Assembly: GCF_010093185.1 (NCBI RefSeq)
Contig: NZ_PDWL01000009.1
Location: 62,001 to 126,000 of the forward strand
Direction of reading: 5' to 3'
DNA from: Pseudoxanthomonas jiangsuensis
GTDB taxonomy: Bacteria; Pseudomonadota; Gammaproteobacteria; Xanthomonadales; Xanthomonadaceae
DNA length: 64,000 nucleotides
The number at the start of each line of letters is the position of its first letter. Position 1 is the stretch's first letter. Made by a program: the position numbers and the translations under genes. Under the pieces are notes generated by a model, which searched no databases, was not told the origin of the DNA, and saw only the letters and a program-made list of their open reading frames with translations. This document shows positions 51,530-62,053 of the stretch, in pieces.

Positions 51530-53380
51530 TCAGCCCTGGGCCGCTTCCACCCGGTTGCGGCCGCGCGACTTGGCCGCGTACAGCGCCGCGTCGACCACCT
51601 GCAGCGCGACGTCGGCGGCCTGGCCGTCGGCATCGGCGTCGAGCACGTGCACGCCGATGCTGGCGGTGACCGGCACCAGCGGGCCCCGGGTCCGGCAGGG
51701 CTCGGCGCGCAGGCGCGCGCAGATCTCCTCGCCCAGCTCGCGTGCGTGCAGCATGTCCACCCCGGGCACCGCGGCGATGAACTCCTCGCCGCCGTAGCGC
51801 GCCACCAGCGCGCCGTAGCCGTGCAGGCTGCCGTCGATCACCCGCGCGCAGCGGCGCAGGCAGTCGTCGCCGACCAGGTGGCCGTGGCGGTCGTTGATCG
51901 CCTTGAAATGGTCCAGGTCGATCATCAGCAGCGACAGGGACCGCCCCTGGGCGCGGGTCTCCTCCAGCAGGGACTCGAAGCGCTCGCGGAACCAGCCGCG
52001 GTTGTGCACCCCGGTCAGCGGGTCGCGGCGGCTGGCCTCGCTCAGGCGCGCGTGCACCGACTCCAGCTGGGCCAGCGCCATGCGCAGCTCGCCGGTGCGC
52101 TCGAGCACCTGCGATTCCAGCTGCAGCTTGGCCCGGCGCACGATCCGCTCGTTCTCGTTGCGCAGGGCCGCGTAGCGGTAGCTGAGCGCGACCGACAGCA
52201 ACAGCATCTCCAGTGCCGAGCCGATCTGCACGCCGTATTCGGTGATGAACGACTTGGGCAGCAGGCCGAACGCCAGCGCGGTGAACATGCCGGTGCCGAG
52301 CAGGAACATGCTCCAGGCCAGCAGGAACAGCCGCGCCAGCGCATCGCCGCGGCGCACGGCCACCAGCGCCACCACCACGATCCAGCCGATGCTCAGGAAC
52401 ACCGAAGCCGACGCCAGCGGCGTGGCGATCCGGTAGGGCAGCCAGAACGAGGCCACGCCCAGGGCGACGAAGAAGCCCATGCCGGCCAGCGAGATCCAGT
52501 CCCCCGCTGGCCAGATCCGGCGCAGGCGCAGGAAGGCGCGGGCGAACTGCTGCATGCCGATCTGGGCCAGGCAGATCGACAGGGGCACCGACAGGTCGGC
52601 CAGCCAGGGCGAGCGCGGCCACAGGTACTCGAAGCCCAGGCCGTTGAGGGTCAGCAGGACCAGCCCGAACGCGGACAGGTGGAACAGGTACCAGAAGTAG
52701 CTGGCGTCGCGCAGGGTCAGCCACAGCACCAGGTTGTAGATGAACAGCGCCAGCAGGATGCCGTAGTACAGGCCGATGCCCAGCTGCGCGTCACGGCTGA
52801 GTTCGATGAAGGCCGCCGGCGTGTACAGCGTCAGCGGCACCTGCATCGAGCTCTGGCTTTCCACCCGCAGCAGCAGGTCCACCGGCGCGCCGGACGGCAG
52901 GTCGAGCATGAAGTTGGGGTGGCGGTAGCGGACGCTGCGCGCGGCGAAGGGCAGGTGGTCGCCGCCGGCCTGGTGGGTGGTGCGGCCGTCGGCCCGGCGC
53001 AGGTACAGGTCCAGGCGGTCGCTGAGCGCGTAGTCCTGCACCAGCAGCCAGTGCGGCTGGGTGGGGTCGCGGTTCTCCAGGCGGACGTGGAACCAGTAGG
53101 CGCCGTGCTGGAAGCCGAAGGCCGCGCCGGTGCCGGGCAGGGCCTGGAAGCGGCCGGCGGCGACCTCGCGCCAGGCTTGCTCCGGTGGCATCGATCCGTC
53201 CGGGTCGTGCAGGTAGCGGGTGTGCGGCGCCAGCACCAACTGCGGGTGTGCCGGGTCCAGGGACGCGGCCGGCTGCGCCGCGGCCGGCGGTGTTGCGGCT
53301 GAGAGCGCCAGTGCGGCCGCCAGCAGGAGCCGCCAGCTCCACGCGATGGCGGCCTTCGACCAGGATGTGCGCGGCTCCAT
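51530..53380 (-). CDS. Diguanylate cyclase with 7TM-DISM sensor
   Basis: 616 residues. Signal peptide (1-36), a periplasmic 7TMR-DISMED2-like beta domain (about 45-185: RYLHDPDGS; GAYWFHVRLEN; YALSDRLDLYLRR), seven membrane helices (about 200-400), a coiled coil and a GGDEF domain with GGEEF at 530-534. The catalytic motif is intact, so it should make cyclic di-GMP. The RxxD inhibitory site expected just before it is absent (HGYGALVARYGGEEF). Divergent from the his operon. Confidence 0.93.
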   Translation of the reverse strand: MEPRTSWSKAAIAWSWRLLLAAALALSAATPPAAAQPAASLDPAHPQLVLAPHTRYLHDPDGSMPPEQAWREVAAGRFQALPGTGAAFGFQHGAYWFHVRLENRDPTQPHWLLVQDYALSDRLDLYLRRADGRTTHQAGGDHLPFAARSVRYRHPNFMLDLPSGAPVDLLLRVESQSSMQVPLTLYTPAAFIELSRDAQLGIGLYYGILLALFIYNLVLWLTLRDASYFWYLFHLSAFGLVLLTLNGLGFEYLWPRSPWLADLSVPLSICLAQIGMQQFARAFLRLRRIWPAGDWISLAGMGFFVALGVASFWLPYRIATPLASASVFLSIGWIVVVALVAVRRGDALARLFLLAWSMFLLGTGMFTALAFGLLPKSFITEYGVQIGSALEMLLLSVALSYRYAALRNENERIVRRAKLQLESQVLERTGELRMALAQLESVHARLSEASRRDPLTGVHNRGWFRERFESLLEETRAQGRSLSLLMIDLDHFKAINDRHGHLVGDDCLRRCARVIDGSLHGYGALVARYGGEEFIAAVPGVDMLHARELGEEICARLRAEPCRTRGPLVPVTASIGVHVLDADADGQAADVALQVVDAALYAAKSRGRNRVEAAQG

Positions 53381-53446
53381 GCGGCCCCCGGAGGTCCTGC
53401 GCCGTGCGGATGCGGCGCCCGGGCAGTGTAACGGCAGCCACCGGCT

Positions 53447-53475
53447 TGACCGGACCGCAGGGCGACTGTTCTAAT
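53447..53475 (+). promoter_or_regulatory. Promoter of the histidine operon
   Basis: TTGACC (53447-53452), 17 bases, TCTAAT (53470-53475). Start expected near 53482, within the dyad that follows. Confidence 0.75.
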
Positions 53476-53496
53476 GTGTTAGCGCGTTAATACATT
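53473..53496. promoter_or_regulatory. Operator dyad at the his promoter
   Basis: A 24-base inverted repeat (AATGTGTTAGCG then CGTTAATACATT) with 10 of 12 pairs matching, overlapping the -10 and the start site. Its GTTA...TTAA core recalls TrpR operators, and the first gene of the operon encodes a TrpR-like protein. Likely autoregulatory. Confidence 0.75.
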
Positions 53497-53504
53497 GGTT
53501 TGGC

Positions 53505-53840
53505 ATGAAACGGCGGGCGACGGGCAGCGGCAGCGAGGGCGACGACGGCGAAAGCCGGCTCCAGGCATTGGCCTGCGTCCTGGCCGGGCTGGACGATGCC
53601 GCCGCCGTGCGCGCCTTCCTGCTGGACCTGTGCACCCCCGCCGAGCTGGAGGCCATGACCGACCGCTGGCGGGTCGTGCCGCTGCTGCAGCAGGGCGTGC
53701 CCTACCGCGAGATCCACGAGCTGACCGGGGTCAGCGTCACCACCATCGGCCGGGTCGCGCGCACGCTGGAGCGCGGCACCGGCGGTTATGCGCTGGCCTC
53801 CGGCCCGCGCGCCTCCACCGGCGAGAGAACCGAACCATGA
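53505..53840 (+). CDS. TrpR/YerC-family regulator of the his operon
   Basis: 111 residues. TrpR-like helical domain: [40 protein letters not shown] (helix-turn-helix) and [11 protein letters not shown]. YerC proteins replace TrpR in this position in xanthomonads and are thought to sense histidine status. Its stop overlaps the hisG start (ATGA). Confidence 0.88.
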   Translation: MKRRATGSGSEGDDGESRLQALACVLAGLDDAAAVRAFLLDLCTPAELEAMTDRWRVVPLLQQGVPYREIHELTGVSVTTIGRVARTLERGTGGYALASGPRASTGERTEP

Positions 53841-54754
53841 GTCCCCCCCTCGGCACCGCCACCCGCGACCGCCTGCGCATCGCGATCCAGAAGAGCGGCC
53901 GCCTGGCCGAGCCTGCGCGCAAGCTGCTGGCCGCCTGCGGCCTGAGCTGGCGCGAGAGCCGCGACAAGCTGTTCTGCTACGGCGAGTCGCTGCCGGTGGA
54001 CCTGCTGCTGGTGCGCGACGACGACATCCCCGGGCTGATCGCCGACGGGGTCTGCGACCTGGGCATCGTCGGCCGCAACGAACTGGACGAGCAGGCCGGC
54101 GCCCGCGCCCGCATCGGCCTGCCGCAGGCCTACCGCGCGCTGCGCGGGCTGGGCTTCGGCCAGTGCCGGCTGATGCTGGCCGTGCCCGAGGAGTGGGACT
54201 GGACCGGCCCGGACCAACTGCGCGGGCAGGGCACGCGGATCGCCACCAGCTACCCGGCGATCCTGGGCAACTGGCTGGACGCGCAAGGGATCGATGCCCA
54301 GGTGGTGGAGCTGTCCGGCTCGGTCGAGATCGCCCCGCGCCTGGGCACGGCCGAGCTGATCTGCGACCTGGTCTCCAGCGGCGCGACCCTGGCCGCCAAC
54401 CACCTCAAGCCGGTGGAGAACCTGCTCGACAGCGAGGCGGTGCTGGCCGGCCCGGCGTCCGGCTTCGACGACGCCCGTGCCGGGCTGGCGCAGATGCTGC
54501 TGCGGCGGGTGGACGGCGTGCTCCAGCTCAAGGAGCGCAAGCTGCTGATGTTCAACGCGGCGCAGGAGGCCCTGCCGGCGCTGGAACGGCTGCTGCAGGA
54601 CGCCGGCCCGCTGGTGCGGCTGCCGGGAAGCAACGGCGTGCTGTCGCTGCAGACCATGTGCGAGGGCGCGGTCAGCTGGCAGCAGCTGGAGGACCTGGAA
54701 CGCGCCGGCGCGCGCGGGCTGATGGTGCTGGCGGTGGAGAGGTCGCTGGCATGA
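53837..54754 (+). CDS. hisG: ATP phosphoribosyltransferase (long form)
   Basis: 305 residues, the HisG-L form with its own regulatory C-terminal domain, so no HisZ is needed. [24 protein letters not shown] and [20 protein letters not shown] are conserved. It joins ATP and PRPP, the first committed and feedback-inhibited step. Overlaps both neighbours by 4 bases. Confidence 0.97.
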   Translation: MSPPLGTATRDRLRIAIQKSGRLAEPARKLLAACGLSWRESRDKLFCYGESLPVDLLLVRDDDIPGLIADGVCDLGIVGRNELDEQAGARARIGLPQAYRALRGLGFGQCRLMLAVPEEWDWTGPDQLRGQGTRIATSYPAILGNWLDAQGIDAQVVELSGSVEIAPRLGTAELICDLVSSGATLAANHLKPVENLLDSEAVLAGPASGFDDARAGLAQMLLRRVDGVLQLKERKLLMFNAAQEALPALERLLQDAGPLVRLPGSNGVLSLQTMCEGAVSWQQLEDLERAGARGLMVLAVERSLA

Positions 54755-56079
54755 GCGCGCAACCGGCAAGCGAAGCGGCCTGGAACCGCCTGGACTGGAG
54801 CGCGCTGGACGAGGCCGCGCGCGCCCGCGCGCTGACCCGCCCGGTGCAGGTGGTGGCCGACAGCACCCGCCAGGCGGTGGCCGCCGTGATCGACGCGGTG
54901 CGCGAGCGCGGCGACCAGGCCCTGCGCGAGCTGACCGCGCGCTTCGACAGGGTCGAGCTGGAGCGCTTCGAGGTTTCCGCCGAAGAGTTCGCTGCCGCCG
55001 AGGCCGCGGTGCCGGCCGACCTGCGCCAGGCCATGATCGAGGCCGCCGGCCGGATCGAGGCCTTCCACCGCGCCGGCATGGCCAAGGGTTATGCGCTGGA
55101 GACCGCGCCGGGCGTGGTCTGCGAGCGCATGGTCCGGCCGGTGCCGCGGGTCGGCCTGTACGTGCCCGCCGGCAGCGCGCCCCTGCCTTCGACCGCGCTG
55201 ATGCTGTGCGTGCCGGCCGCGCTGGCCGGCTGCCGCCAGGTGGTGCTGTGCACTCCGCCGCGCGCCGACGGCACGGCCGACCCGGCGGTGCTGGTGGCGG
55301 CCCGGCTGGCCGGGGTGGATCGGGTGTTCAAGCTCGGCGGCGCCCAGGCGATCGCCGCGCTGGCCTTCGGCACCGCCAGCGTGCCCAAGGTCGACAAGAT
55401 CTTCGGCCCCGGCAACAGCTACGTGGACGAGGCCAAGCGCCAGGTCGCGCAGTCCGGCGCGGCGGCGATCGACATGCCGGCCGGCCCCTCGGAAGTGCTG
55501 GTGATCGCCGACGACGGCGCCGATGCCGCGTTCGTCGCCGCCGACCTTCTGTCGCAGGCCGAGCACGGCCCGGATTCGCAGGTGCTTCTGCTGTCCGACA
55601 GCGACGGCCTGATCGACCGGGTGGAAGCGGAGCTGGCGACCCAGCTGGCGGCCCTGCCTCGCGCCGACATCGCGCGCAGGGCGTTGTCGGCCTCGCGCCT
55701 GATCCGGGTGGACGCGCTGGATCAGGCCTTCGCGATCAGCAATGCGTACGCGCCCGAGCACCTGATCCTGGCCCTGCGCCAGCCGCGCGACTGGCTGGAC
55801 CGGGTCGAGGCCGCCGGTTCGGTCTTCCTCGGCGACTGGACCCCCGAGGCGCTGGGCGACTACTGCAGCGGCACCAACCACGTGCTGCCGACCAATGGCG
55901 CGGCCAGGGCCTGGAGCGGGGTCAGCGTGGCCAGCTTCCAGAACTTCGTCAGCGTGCAGGCGGCCAGCCGCGAGGGCATCCTCGCCATCGGCGCCTGCGC
56001 GGTGACGATGGCCAGGGCCGAGCGCCTGGACGCGCACGCCAACGCGGTCGCCTTGCGCCTGCGCGGAGCGGCGGCATGA
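54751..56079 (+). CDS. hisD: Histidinol dehydrogenase
   Basis: 442 residues. [54 protein letters not shown] and [11 protein letters not shown] with zinc-binding residues; [11 protein letters not shown] near the C-terminus. It oxidises histidinol to histidine in two NAD+ steps. Confidence 0.97.
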   Translation: MSAQPASEAAWNRLDWSALDEAARARALTRPVQVVADSTRQAVAAVIDAVRERGDQALRELTARFDRVELERFEVSAEEFAAAEAAVPADLRQAMIEAAGRIEAFHRAGMAKGYALETAPGVVCERMVRPVPRVGLYVPAGSAPLPSTALMLCVPAALAGCRQVVLCTPPRADGTADPAVLVAARLAGVDRVFKLGGAQAIAALAFGTASVPKVDKIFGPGNSYVDEAKRQVAQSGAAAIDMPAGPSEVLVIADDGADAAFVAADLLSQAEHGPDSQVLLLSDSDGLIDRVEAELATQLAALPRADIARRALSASRLIRVDALDQAFAISNAYAPEHLILALRQPRDWLDRVEAAGSVFLGDWTPEALGDYCSGTNHVLPTNGAARAWSGVSVASFQNFVSVQAASREGILAIGACAVTMARAERLDAHANAVALRLRGAAA

Positions 56080-57212
56080 GCGGCGCCGCTCCCGGCACGA
56101 CCCCGGCGTCCGCCGGCGAGCCTGACGCAGCCGGCGATCTGCTGGCGCTGGTGCGCGAGGACCTGCGCGGCTTCGGCGGCTATTCCTCCGCGCGCAGCCA
56201 CGCCCTGGCCGGCGAGGTCTGGCTCAACGCCAACGAAAGCCCGTGGGCCAACCCGGCCGACGCCGCCGGCAGCTCGCGCCGCTATCCCGAGCCGCAGCCG
56301 CCGGCCCTGCGCCAGGCGCTGGCGAAGGTCTACGGGGTCGATCCGGCCCGGCTGCTGGTCGGCCGCGGCAGCGACGAGGCCATCGACCTGCTGGCGCGCG
56401 CGCTGTGCGTGCCGGGCCGCGACGCGGTGGTGGTCACGCCGCCGGTGTTCGGCATGTACGCGGTCAGCGCCCGGCTGCAGAACGCGCCGCTGATCGAGGT
56501 GCCGCTGGTCGACGGCGAGGCCGGCTTCGCCCCCGACCTGGAGGCGGTCGCGCAGGCCGCGGAGCGGGGCGGCGCCAAGCTGGTGTTCCTGTGCTCGCCG
56601 TCCAATCCCACCGGCGCCAGCGTGCCGCTGGAGGCTATCGCCGCCCTGGCCGCGCGCCTGGCCGGGCGCGCCCTGGTGGTGGTGGACGAGGCCTACGGCG
56701 AGTTCGCCGAACAGCCGTCGGCGACAACATTGATGAGCGGGCATCCGAACATCGCGGTGCTGCGCACGCTGTCGAAGGCGCACGCCCTGGCGGCGGCGCG
56801 GATCGGAGTGCTGATCGCCGATCCGGCGCTGGTGCGGGTGCTGCGCGCCTGCCAGGCGCCGTACCCGGTGCCCACGCCCTGCGCCGAGCTGGCCACCGCC
56901 GGCCTGGCGGACGAGGCGCTGGCGCGCACCGCCGCGCGCGTGGCCCAGGTGCGCGAGGAGCGCGCCCGCCTGGCGCGGGTGCTGGCCACGCTGCCCGGCG
57001 TGCGTCGGGTCTATCCCTCCGACGGCAACTACCTGCTGGTGCGCTTCGCCGACGCCCAGGCCGCGTTCGAGCGCCTGCTCGCCGCCGGCGTGGTGGTGCG
57101 CGACCAGCGCGCCGCGCCGCAGCTGGGCGACGCCCTGCGGATCACCATTGGAACCCCCGAACAGAACGACCGCGTGCTCGCCGCGCTGGACGCCAAGGAA
57201 GCCGCTGCATGA
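56076..57212 (+). CDS. hisC: Histidinol-phosphate aminotransferase
   Basis: 378 residues, fold-type I PLP enzyme: [46 protein letters not shown] and the Schiff-base Lys in [14 protein letters not shown]. Converts imidazole acetol phosphate to histidinol phosphate. Confidence 0.96.
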   Translation: MSGAAPGTTPASAGEPDAAGDLLALVREDLRGFGGYSSARSHALAGEVWLNANESPWANPADAAGSSRRYPEPQPPALRQALAKVYGVDPARLLVGRGSDEAIDLLARALCVPGRDAVVVTPPVFGMYAVSARLQNAPLIEVPLVDGEAGFAPDLEAVAQAAERGGAKLVFLCSPSNPTGASVPLEAIAALAARLAGRALVVVDEAYGEFAEQPSATTLMSGHPNIAVLRTLSKAHALAAARIGVLIADPALVRVLRACQAPYPVPTPCAELATAGLADEALARTAARVAQVREERARLARVLATLPGVRRVYPSDGNYLLVRFADAQAAFERLLAAGVVVRDQRAAPQLGDALRITIGTPEQNDRVLAALDAKEAAA

Positions 57213-58282
57213 CCCCCATCCTGTTCATCGACCGCGACGGCACCTTGATCGAGGAGCCGGAGGACTTCCAGATCGATGCCTACGAGAAGCTGCGCTTCGT
57301 CCGCGGGGTGATCCCGGCGTTGCTGAAGCTGCGCGACGCCGGCTGGCAGTTCGTGATGGTCTCCAACCAGGACGGCCTGGGCAGCGAGGGCTATCCGCAG
57401 GCCAGCTTCGATGGGCCCCACGCGCTGATGATGCAGGTGTTCGAAAGCCAGGGCATCGCCTTCCGCGACGTGCTGATCGATCCCAGCTGGCCGCACGAGA
57501 ACAAGCCCACCCGCAAGCCGGGCATCGGCCTGGTCCTGCCCTACATCCAGGACCGCACGATCGACTGGAAGCGCTCGGCGATGGTCGGCGACCGTCCGAC
57601 CGACAACGAGTTCGCGGCCAACCTCGGCATCCGTGCCTTCCAGCTGCAGACCGCGCAGTTCGGCGGGCAGTGGGACTGGGCCGGGATCGCGCACGAGCTG
57701 GCCGATGCGCCGCGCCGGGCGGTGGTCCAGCGGAACACGAAGGAAACGAAGATCCGGGTCGAGGTCGACCTGGACCGCGCCGCCGAGCCGCAGATCCACA
57801 CCGGCCTGCCGTTCTACGACCACATGCTCGAGCAGATCGGCAAGCACGGCGGCTTCGAGCTGAGGATCCACGCCGACGGCGACCTGCACATCGACGAGCA
57901 CCACACCATCGAGGACACCGCCCTGGCCCTGGGCCAGGCCCTGCGCGAGGCACTGGGCGACAAGCGCGGGATCGGCCGCTATGGCTTCACCCTGCCGATG
58001 GACGAGACCCAGGCCAGCGCCGCGCTCGACTTCAGCGGCCGGCCCTACCTGGTCTACGAGGGCAGCTTCGTGCGCGAGCGGGTGGGCGACATGCCGACCG
58101 AACTGGTCGCGCACTTCTTCCGCTCGCTGTGCGACGCCGCCGGACTCAACCTGCACATCAAGGTCGACGGCGACAACGACCACCACAAGATCGAGGCCAG
58201 TTTCAAGGCGCTGGCGCGGGCTCTGCGCCAGGCGATCCGCCGCGAAGGCGACGCCCTGCCTTCGACCAAGGGGGTGCTGTGA
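57209..58282 (+). CDS. hisB: Bifunctional histidinol-phosphatase / IGP dehydratase
   Basis: 357 residues. An N-terminal HAD phosphatase ([12 protein letters not shown] at 6-17; [12 protein letters not shown]) is fused to imidazoleglycerol-phosphate dehydratase ([47 protein letters not shown]). The fusion is typical of gammaproteobacteria and carries steps 7 and 9. Confidence 0.97.
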   Translation: MTPILFIDRDGTLIEEPEDFQIDAYEKLRFVRGVIPALLKLRDAGWQFVMVSNQDGLGSEGYPQASFDGPHALMMQVFESQGIAFRDVLIDPSWPHENKPTRKPGIGLVLPYIQDRTIDWKRSAMVGDRPTDNEFAANLGIRAFQLQTAQFGGQWDWAGIAHELADAPRRAVVQRNTKETKIRVEVDLDRAAEPQIHTGLPFYDHMLEQIGKHGGFELRIHADGDLHIDEHHTIEDTALALGQALREALGDKRGIGRYGFTLPMDETQASAALDFSGRPYLVYEGSFVRERVGDMPTELVAHFFRSLCDAAGLNLHIKVDGDNDHHKIEASFKALARALRQAIRREGDALPSTKGVL

Positions 58283-58878
58283 GCAGCGTCGTCGTCGTCG
58301 ACGCCGGCGGCGCCAACCTCGGCTCGGTCTGCTACGCGCTCGAGCGCCTGGGCGTGCAGCCGCGGGTGGTCACCGACGCGGCCGGACTGGAAGGCGCCGG
58401 CCGGGTGATCCTGCCCGGCGTCGGCGCCGCGCCGGAAGGCATGCGCCGGCTGCACGCGCAGGGCCTGGTCGAGCCCCTGCGCGCCCTGCAGGCGCCCCTG
58501 CTGGGCATCTGCCTGGGCATGCAGCTGCTGTACGAGCGCTCGGAGGAAGGCGAGGTCGAATGCCTGGGCCTGCTCCAGGGCGTGGTCCACCGCTTGCCGG
58601 CCGCGCCGGGCATCCGGGTCCCGCACATGGGCTGGAACGCGTTGCGCGCGATGCGGCCGTCGGCCCTGCTGGACGGCGTGGCCGACGGCGCCAGCGCCTA
58701 TTTCGTGCACAGCTACGCCGCGCCGGTGACCGCCGACACCGTGGCCGCCAGCGACCACGGCAGCCTGTTCACCGCGGTGGTCCAGCACGGCCGCCTGTGC
58801 GGCGCGCAGTTCCACCCCGAGCGCTCGGCCGCCACCGGCGCGCACATTCTCCGCAACTTCCTCGAGATGGATTTCTGA
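58279..58878 (+). CDS. hisH: Imidazole glycerol phosphate synthase, glutaminase subunit
   Basis: 199 residues from GTG. Class I amidotransferase with the nucleophile Cys in [12 protein letters not shown] and the His-Glu pair in GAQFHPERS. It feeds ammonia to HisF. Overlaps hisB by 4 bases and hisA by 1. Confidence 0.96.
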   Translation: MSSVVVVDAGGANLGSVCYALERLGVQPRVVTDAAGLEGAGRVILPGVGAAPEGMRRLHAQGLVEPLRALQAPLLGICLGMQLLYERSEEGEVECLGLLQGVVHRLPAAPGIRVPHMGWNALRAMRPSALLDGVADGASAYFVHSYAAPVTADTVAASDHGSLFTAVVQHGRLCGAQFHPERSAATGAHILRNFLEMDF

Positions 58879-59648
58879 TGGGTGCATTCACGCTCTACCC
58901 CGCACTGGACATCCGCGGCGGCCGCGTCGTCCGCCTGGCCCAGGGCGACTACGCGCGCGAGACGCAGTACGGCGACGATCCCTTGCCGCGGGCGCAGGCC
59001 TTCGCTGACGCCGGCGCGCGCTGGATGCACCTGGTCGACCTGGACGCGGCCAAGGCCGGCGGCTACACCCTGGCGCCCTTGCTGGCCGGCATCGCCCGCG
59101 ACACCGGGCTGCGGGTGCAGACCGGCGGCGGCGTGCGCGGCCGCGACGACGTGGCCCGGATCCTGGACGCCGGCGCGGCGCGGGTGGTGGTCGGTTCGCT
59201 GGCGGTGCGCGAACCGGAAACGGTGATCGCCTGGCTGGCCGAGTTCGGCGGCGAGCGCATCACCGTGGCCCTGGATACCCGCCAGGATGAGGCCGGCGTG
59301 TGGCAGCTGCCGGTGCACGGCTGGACCGAGAACGCCGGCGCGAGCCTGGACGCGCTGCTGCCGCGCTATGTCGGTGCCGGCCTGCGCCACCTGCTGTGCA
59401 CCGACATCGCCCGCGACGGCATGCTCTCCGGCCCCAACCTCGACCTGTACGCGCATCTGCGCGCGCTGGCCCCGGGCGTGGCGGTGCAGGCCTCCGGCGG
59501 CGTGCGCGATGCGGCCGATGTGCGCGACGCGCGCGAGGCCGGCTGCGCCGGCGCGGTGCTCGGCCGCGCCCTGCTCGAGGGCCGGCTGCAGCTGGCCGAC
59601 GCGCTGGCGGTGGAGGACGTGCCGGCTGCGGAGAAGGCCCCGTGCTGA
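58878..59648 (+). CDS. hisA: ProFAR isomerase
   Basis: 256 residues, TIM barrel. Catalytic Asp in [14 protein letters not shown] and in [14 protein letters not shown]; phosphate loops GGGVRG and SGGVRD. Isomerises ProFAR to PRFAR. Confidence 0.96.
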   Translation: MGAFTLYPALDIRGGRVVRLAQGDYARETQYGDDPLPRAQAFADAGARWMHLVDLDAAKAGGYTLAPLLAGIARDTGLRVQTGGGVRGRDDVARILDAGAARVVVGSLAVREPETVIAWLAEFGGERITVALDTRQDEAGVWQLPVHGWTENAGASLDALLPRYVGAGLRHLLCTDIARDGMLSGPNLDLYAHLRALAPGVAVQASGGVRDAADVRDAREAGCAGAVLGRALLEGRLQLADALAVEDVPAAEKAPC

Positions 59649-60415
59649 GCCGCCGCATCATTCCCTGCCTGGACGTGCGCGACGGCCGCGTGGTCAAGGG
59701 CGTGCGCTTCCGCGACCACGTCGACATGGGCGACATCGTCGAGCTGGCGCTGCGCTACCGCGACCAGGGGGCGGACGAGCTGGTGTTCTACGACATCGGC
59801 GCCAGCCCGGAAGGGCGCTCGGTCGACTACGCCTGGGTCGAGCGGGTGGCGCGGCTGATCGACATCCCGTTCTGCGTCGCCGGCGGCATCCGCGACGTGG
59901 AGACCGCGCGCCGGGTGCTGCACGCCGGCGCCGACAAGATCTCGGTCAACTCGCCGGCGCTGGAGCGACCGCCGCTGATCGCCGAGCTGGCCGACGCCTT
60001 CGGCGTGCAGTGCGTGGTGGTCGGCGTGGACTCGGTGCGCGAGGCCGACGGCCAGTGGCGGGTGCGGACCAACACCGGCGATCCCTCCCGCACCCGCGCG
60101 CCGGGCGCGCGCACCCTGGACTGGATCGCCGAGGCCCAGCGCCTGGGCGCGGGCGAGATCGTGCTCAACTGCATGGACCAGGACGGCGTGCGCCGCGGCT
60201 ACGACGTCGAGCAGCTGCGCCAGGCGCGCGCGCTGTGCGGGGTGCCGCTGGTGGCCTCCGGCGGCGCCGGCGAGCCGCAGCACTTCGCCGACGTGTTCGA
60301 ACAGGCCGACGTGGACGGCGCGCTGGCCGCCAGCGTGTTCCACAGCGGCGCCATTCCCATCCCGGAGCTGAAGCGCTTCCTGCGCCAGCGCCAGATCGAG
60401 GTGCGCGATGTCTAG
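59642..60415 (+). CDS. hisF: Imidazole glycerol phosphate synthase, cyclase subunit
   Basis: 257 residues from a GTG that overlaps hisA by 7 bases. Catalytic Asp in [16 protein letters not shown] and in [13 protein letters not shown]; phosphate sites VAGGIRD and ASGGAG. Makes imidazole glycerol phosphate and AICAR with HisH. Confidence 0.97.
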   Translation: MLSRRIIPCLDVRDGRVVKGVRFRDHVDMGDIVELALRYRDQGADELVFYDIGASPEGRSVDYAWVERVARLIDIPFCVAGGIRDVETARRVLHAGADKISVNSPALERPPLIAELADAFGVQCVVVGVDSVREADGQWRVRTNTGDPSRTRAPGARTLDWIAEAQRLGAGEIVLNCMDQDGVRRGYDVEQLRQARALCGVPLVASGGAGEPQHFADVFEQADVDGALAASVFHSGAIPIPELKRFLRQRQIEVRDV

Positions 60416-61088
60416 TCCCGTTCCCGCCGCGCCGTTGCCGGGCGGCACCGTGCTGCCCGAGGTCCTGGACTGGTCCAAGACCGATGGCCTGCTGCCGGCC
60501 ATCGTCCAGGACGCCGACAGCCTGCGGGTGCTGATGGTCGGCTACATGGACCGCGACGCGCTCGTGGCCACCCTGCACAAGCGCCTGGTCACCTTCTACA
60601 GCCGCAGCAAGCGCAGGCTGTGGACCAAGGGCGAGACCTCCGGCCACGTGCTGGAACTGGTCGGGGTGCAGACCGATTGCGATTCCGACGCCTTGCTGGT
60701 GCTTGCCCGCCCGCGCGGCCCGACCTGCCACCTGCTCAGGCCCAGCTGCTTCCCCGACGCGCCGGCACGGGCCGATGCGGACGCCGCGCCTGCAGTCACG
60801 GCCGAGGTCGGCTTCCTCGGCGAGCTCGACGCGCTGGTCGCCACCCGCGCCCGCGAGCGTCCAGAAGGCAGCTACACCACCCGCCTGTTCGAATCCGGGG
60901 TGCGCCGGATCGCGCAGAAGGTGGGCGAGGAGGGCGTGGAGACCGCGCTGGCCGGCGTGGCCCAGAACGACGCCCAGCTGCTGGGCGAGGCCGCCGACCT
61001 GGTCTACCACCTGGTGGTGCTGCTGCATTCGCGCGGGCTGTCGCTGGCCGACGCGGTGGACGTGCTGGAGCAGCGCCACCGGCGCTGA
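60408..61088 (+). CDS. hisI: Fused PR-AMP cyclohydrolase / PR-ATP pyrophosphatase
   Basis: 226 residues. HisI part with [28 protein letters not shown] and the zinc-site segment [11 protein letters not shown]; HisE part (about 125-222) with [31 protein letters not shown] and [16 protein letters not shown]. Carries steps 2 and 3, closing the operon. Convergent with the transporter gene 22 bases away. Confidence 0.97.
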   Translation: MSSPVPAAPLPGGTVLPEVLDWSKTDGLLPAIVQDADSLRVLMVGYMDRDALVATLHKRLVTFYSRSKRRLWTKGETSGHVLELVGVQTDCDSDALLVLARPRGPTCHLLRPSCFPDAPARADADAAPAVTAEVGFLGELDALVATRARERPEGSYTTRLFESGVRRIAQKVGEEGVETALAGVAQNDAQLLGEAADLVYHLVVLLHSRGLSLADAVDVLEQRHRR

Positions 61089-61110
61089 GCGCCGCGGCGC
61101 ATTCCGTCGG

Positions 61111-62049
61111 CTACTCGCCGGGCTTGGCCGCCGCGCCGGCGCCCTCGGAAGCGGCGCGACGGGCGAGGACGGCCTCGCGATGGGCGATGTAGGCGTTGGC
61201 GCCGAGGATCACCAGGGCACCGGCCAGGGTCCAGCGGTCCAGGGTCTCGTCGAACAGCAGCCAGCCGAACACCGCCACGATCGGCAGCTGCATGAAGCTG
61301 ATCGGGGTCAGCGCCGAGACCTCGCCCAGCTTCAAGGCCCGGGTCCAGAGCATGTGCCCGCCGGTGCCGAACATCCCGGCGGCGACCACCCACAGCCAGG
61401 CGATGCCCTGCGGCCATTGCCACACGCCCAGCGCCGGCACCAGCGACATCGGCACCCACAGCGCGGTGGTGTAGATCACGATCCGGTCGGCCGGCTCGCT
61501 CGCCGACAGCTGCTTGATCTGGATCGCGACGATGCTCGACAGCAACGCCGCCAGTACGGCCACCAGCGAACCGGTGCTGAAGCCGCTGGTACCCGGTCGC
61601 ACGATCAGCAGCACGCCGACGAAGCCGGCCACCACCGCGGCCCAGCGCCGCGCCCGTACCTGCTCGCCGAGCATGGCCGCGGCCGCGATCGTCACGAACA
61701 GCGGGGTCGAATAGGACAGCGACACCGCCTGCGCCAGCGGCAGGTGGCCGATCGCCCAGAACCCGGCCAGCATCGAGCAGATCCCGACCAGGCAGCGGAA
61801 CAGGTAGCGCGGGAACTGGGTGGTGCGCAGGAAGCCCGCGCCGTGCCGCCAGACCAGCGGCAGCGCCGCCAGCAGGCCGAAGAAGTTGCGGAAGAAGGCG
61901 ATCTCGAAGGTGTGCAGGCTGGCCGAGGCCAGCCGGATCGCGATCACCATCAGCGCGAACAGGGCGGTGCTGCCGAGCATCAGCAGGGCCGCGCGCAGCG
62001 GCACCGGCAGCGGCGCGCGCGGGGCGGCGGGACGGGCCGGAACGTTCAC
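61111..62049 (-). CDS. EamA-family (DMT) transporter
   Basis: 312 residues from GTG, with ten hydrophobic helices in two EamA repeats (ALLMLGSTALFALMVIAIRL; FFRNFFGLLAALPLVW; WAAVVAGFVGVLLIVRPG; GWLLFDETLDRWTLAGALVI). Exporters of this family move metabolites or amino-acid-like compounds; the substrate is not shown. Starts 4 bases after murB. Confidence 0.88.
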   Translation of the reverse strand: MNVPARPAAPRAPLPVPLRAALLMLGSTALFALMVIAIRLASASLHTFEIAFFRNFFGLLAALPLVWRHGAGFLRTTQFPRYLFRCLVGICSMLAGFWAIGHLPLAQAVSLSYSTPLFVTIAAAAMLGEQVRARRWAAVVAGFVGVLLIVRPGTSGFSTGSLVAVLAALLSSIVAIQIKQLSASEPADRIVIYTTALWVPMSLVPALGVWQWPQGIAWLWVVAAGMFGTGGHMLWTRALKLGEVSALTPISFMQLPIVAVFGWLLFDETLDRWTLAGALVILGANAYIAHREAVLARRAASEGAGAAAKPGE

Positions 62050-62053
62050 CGCC

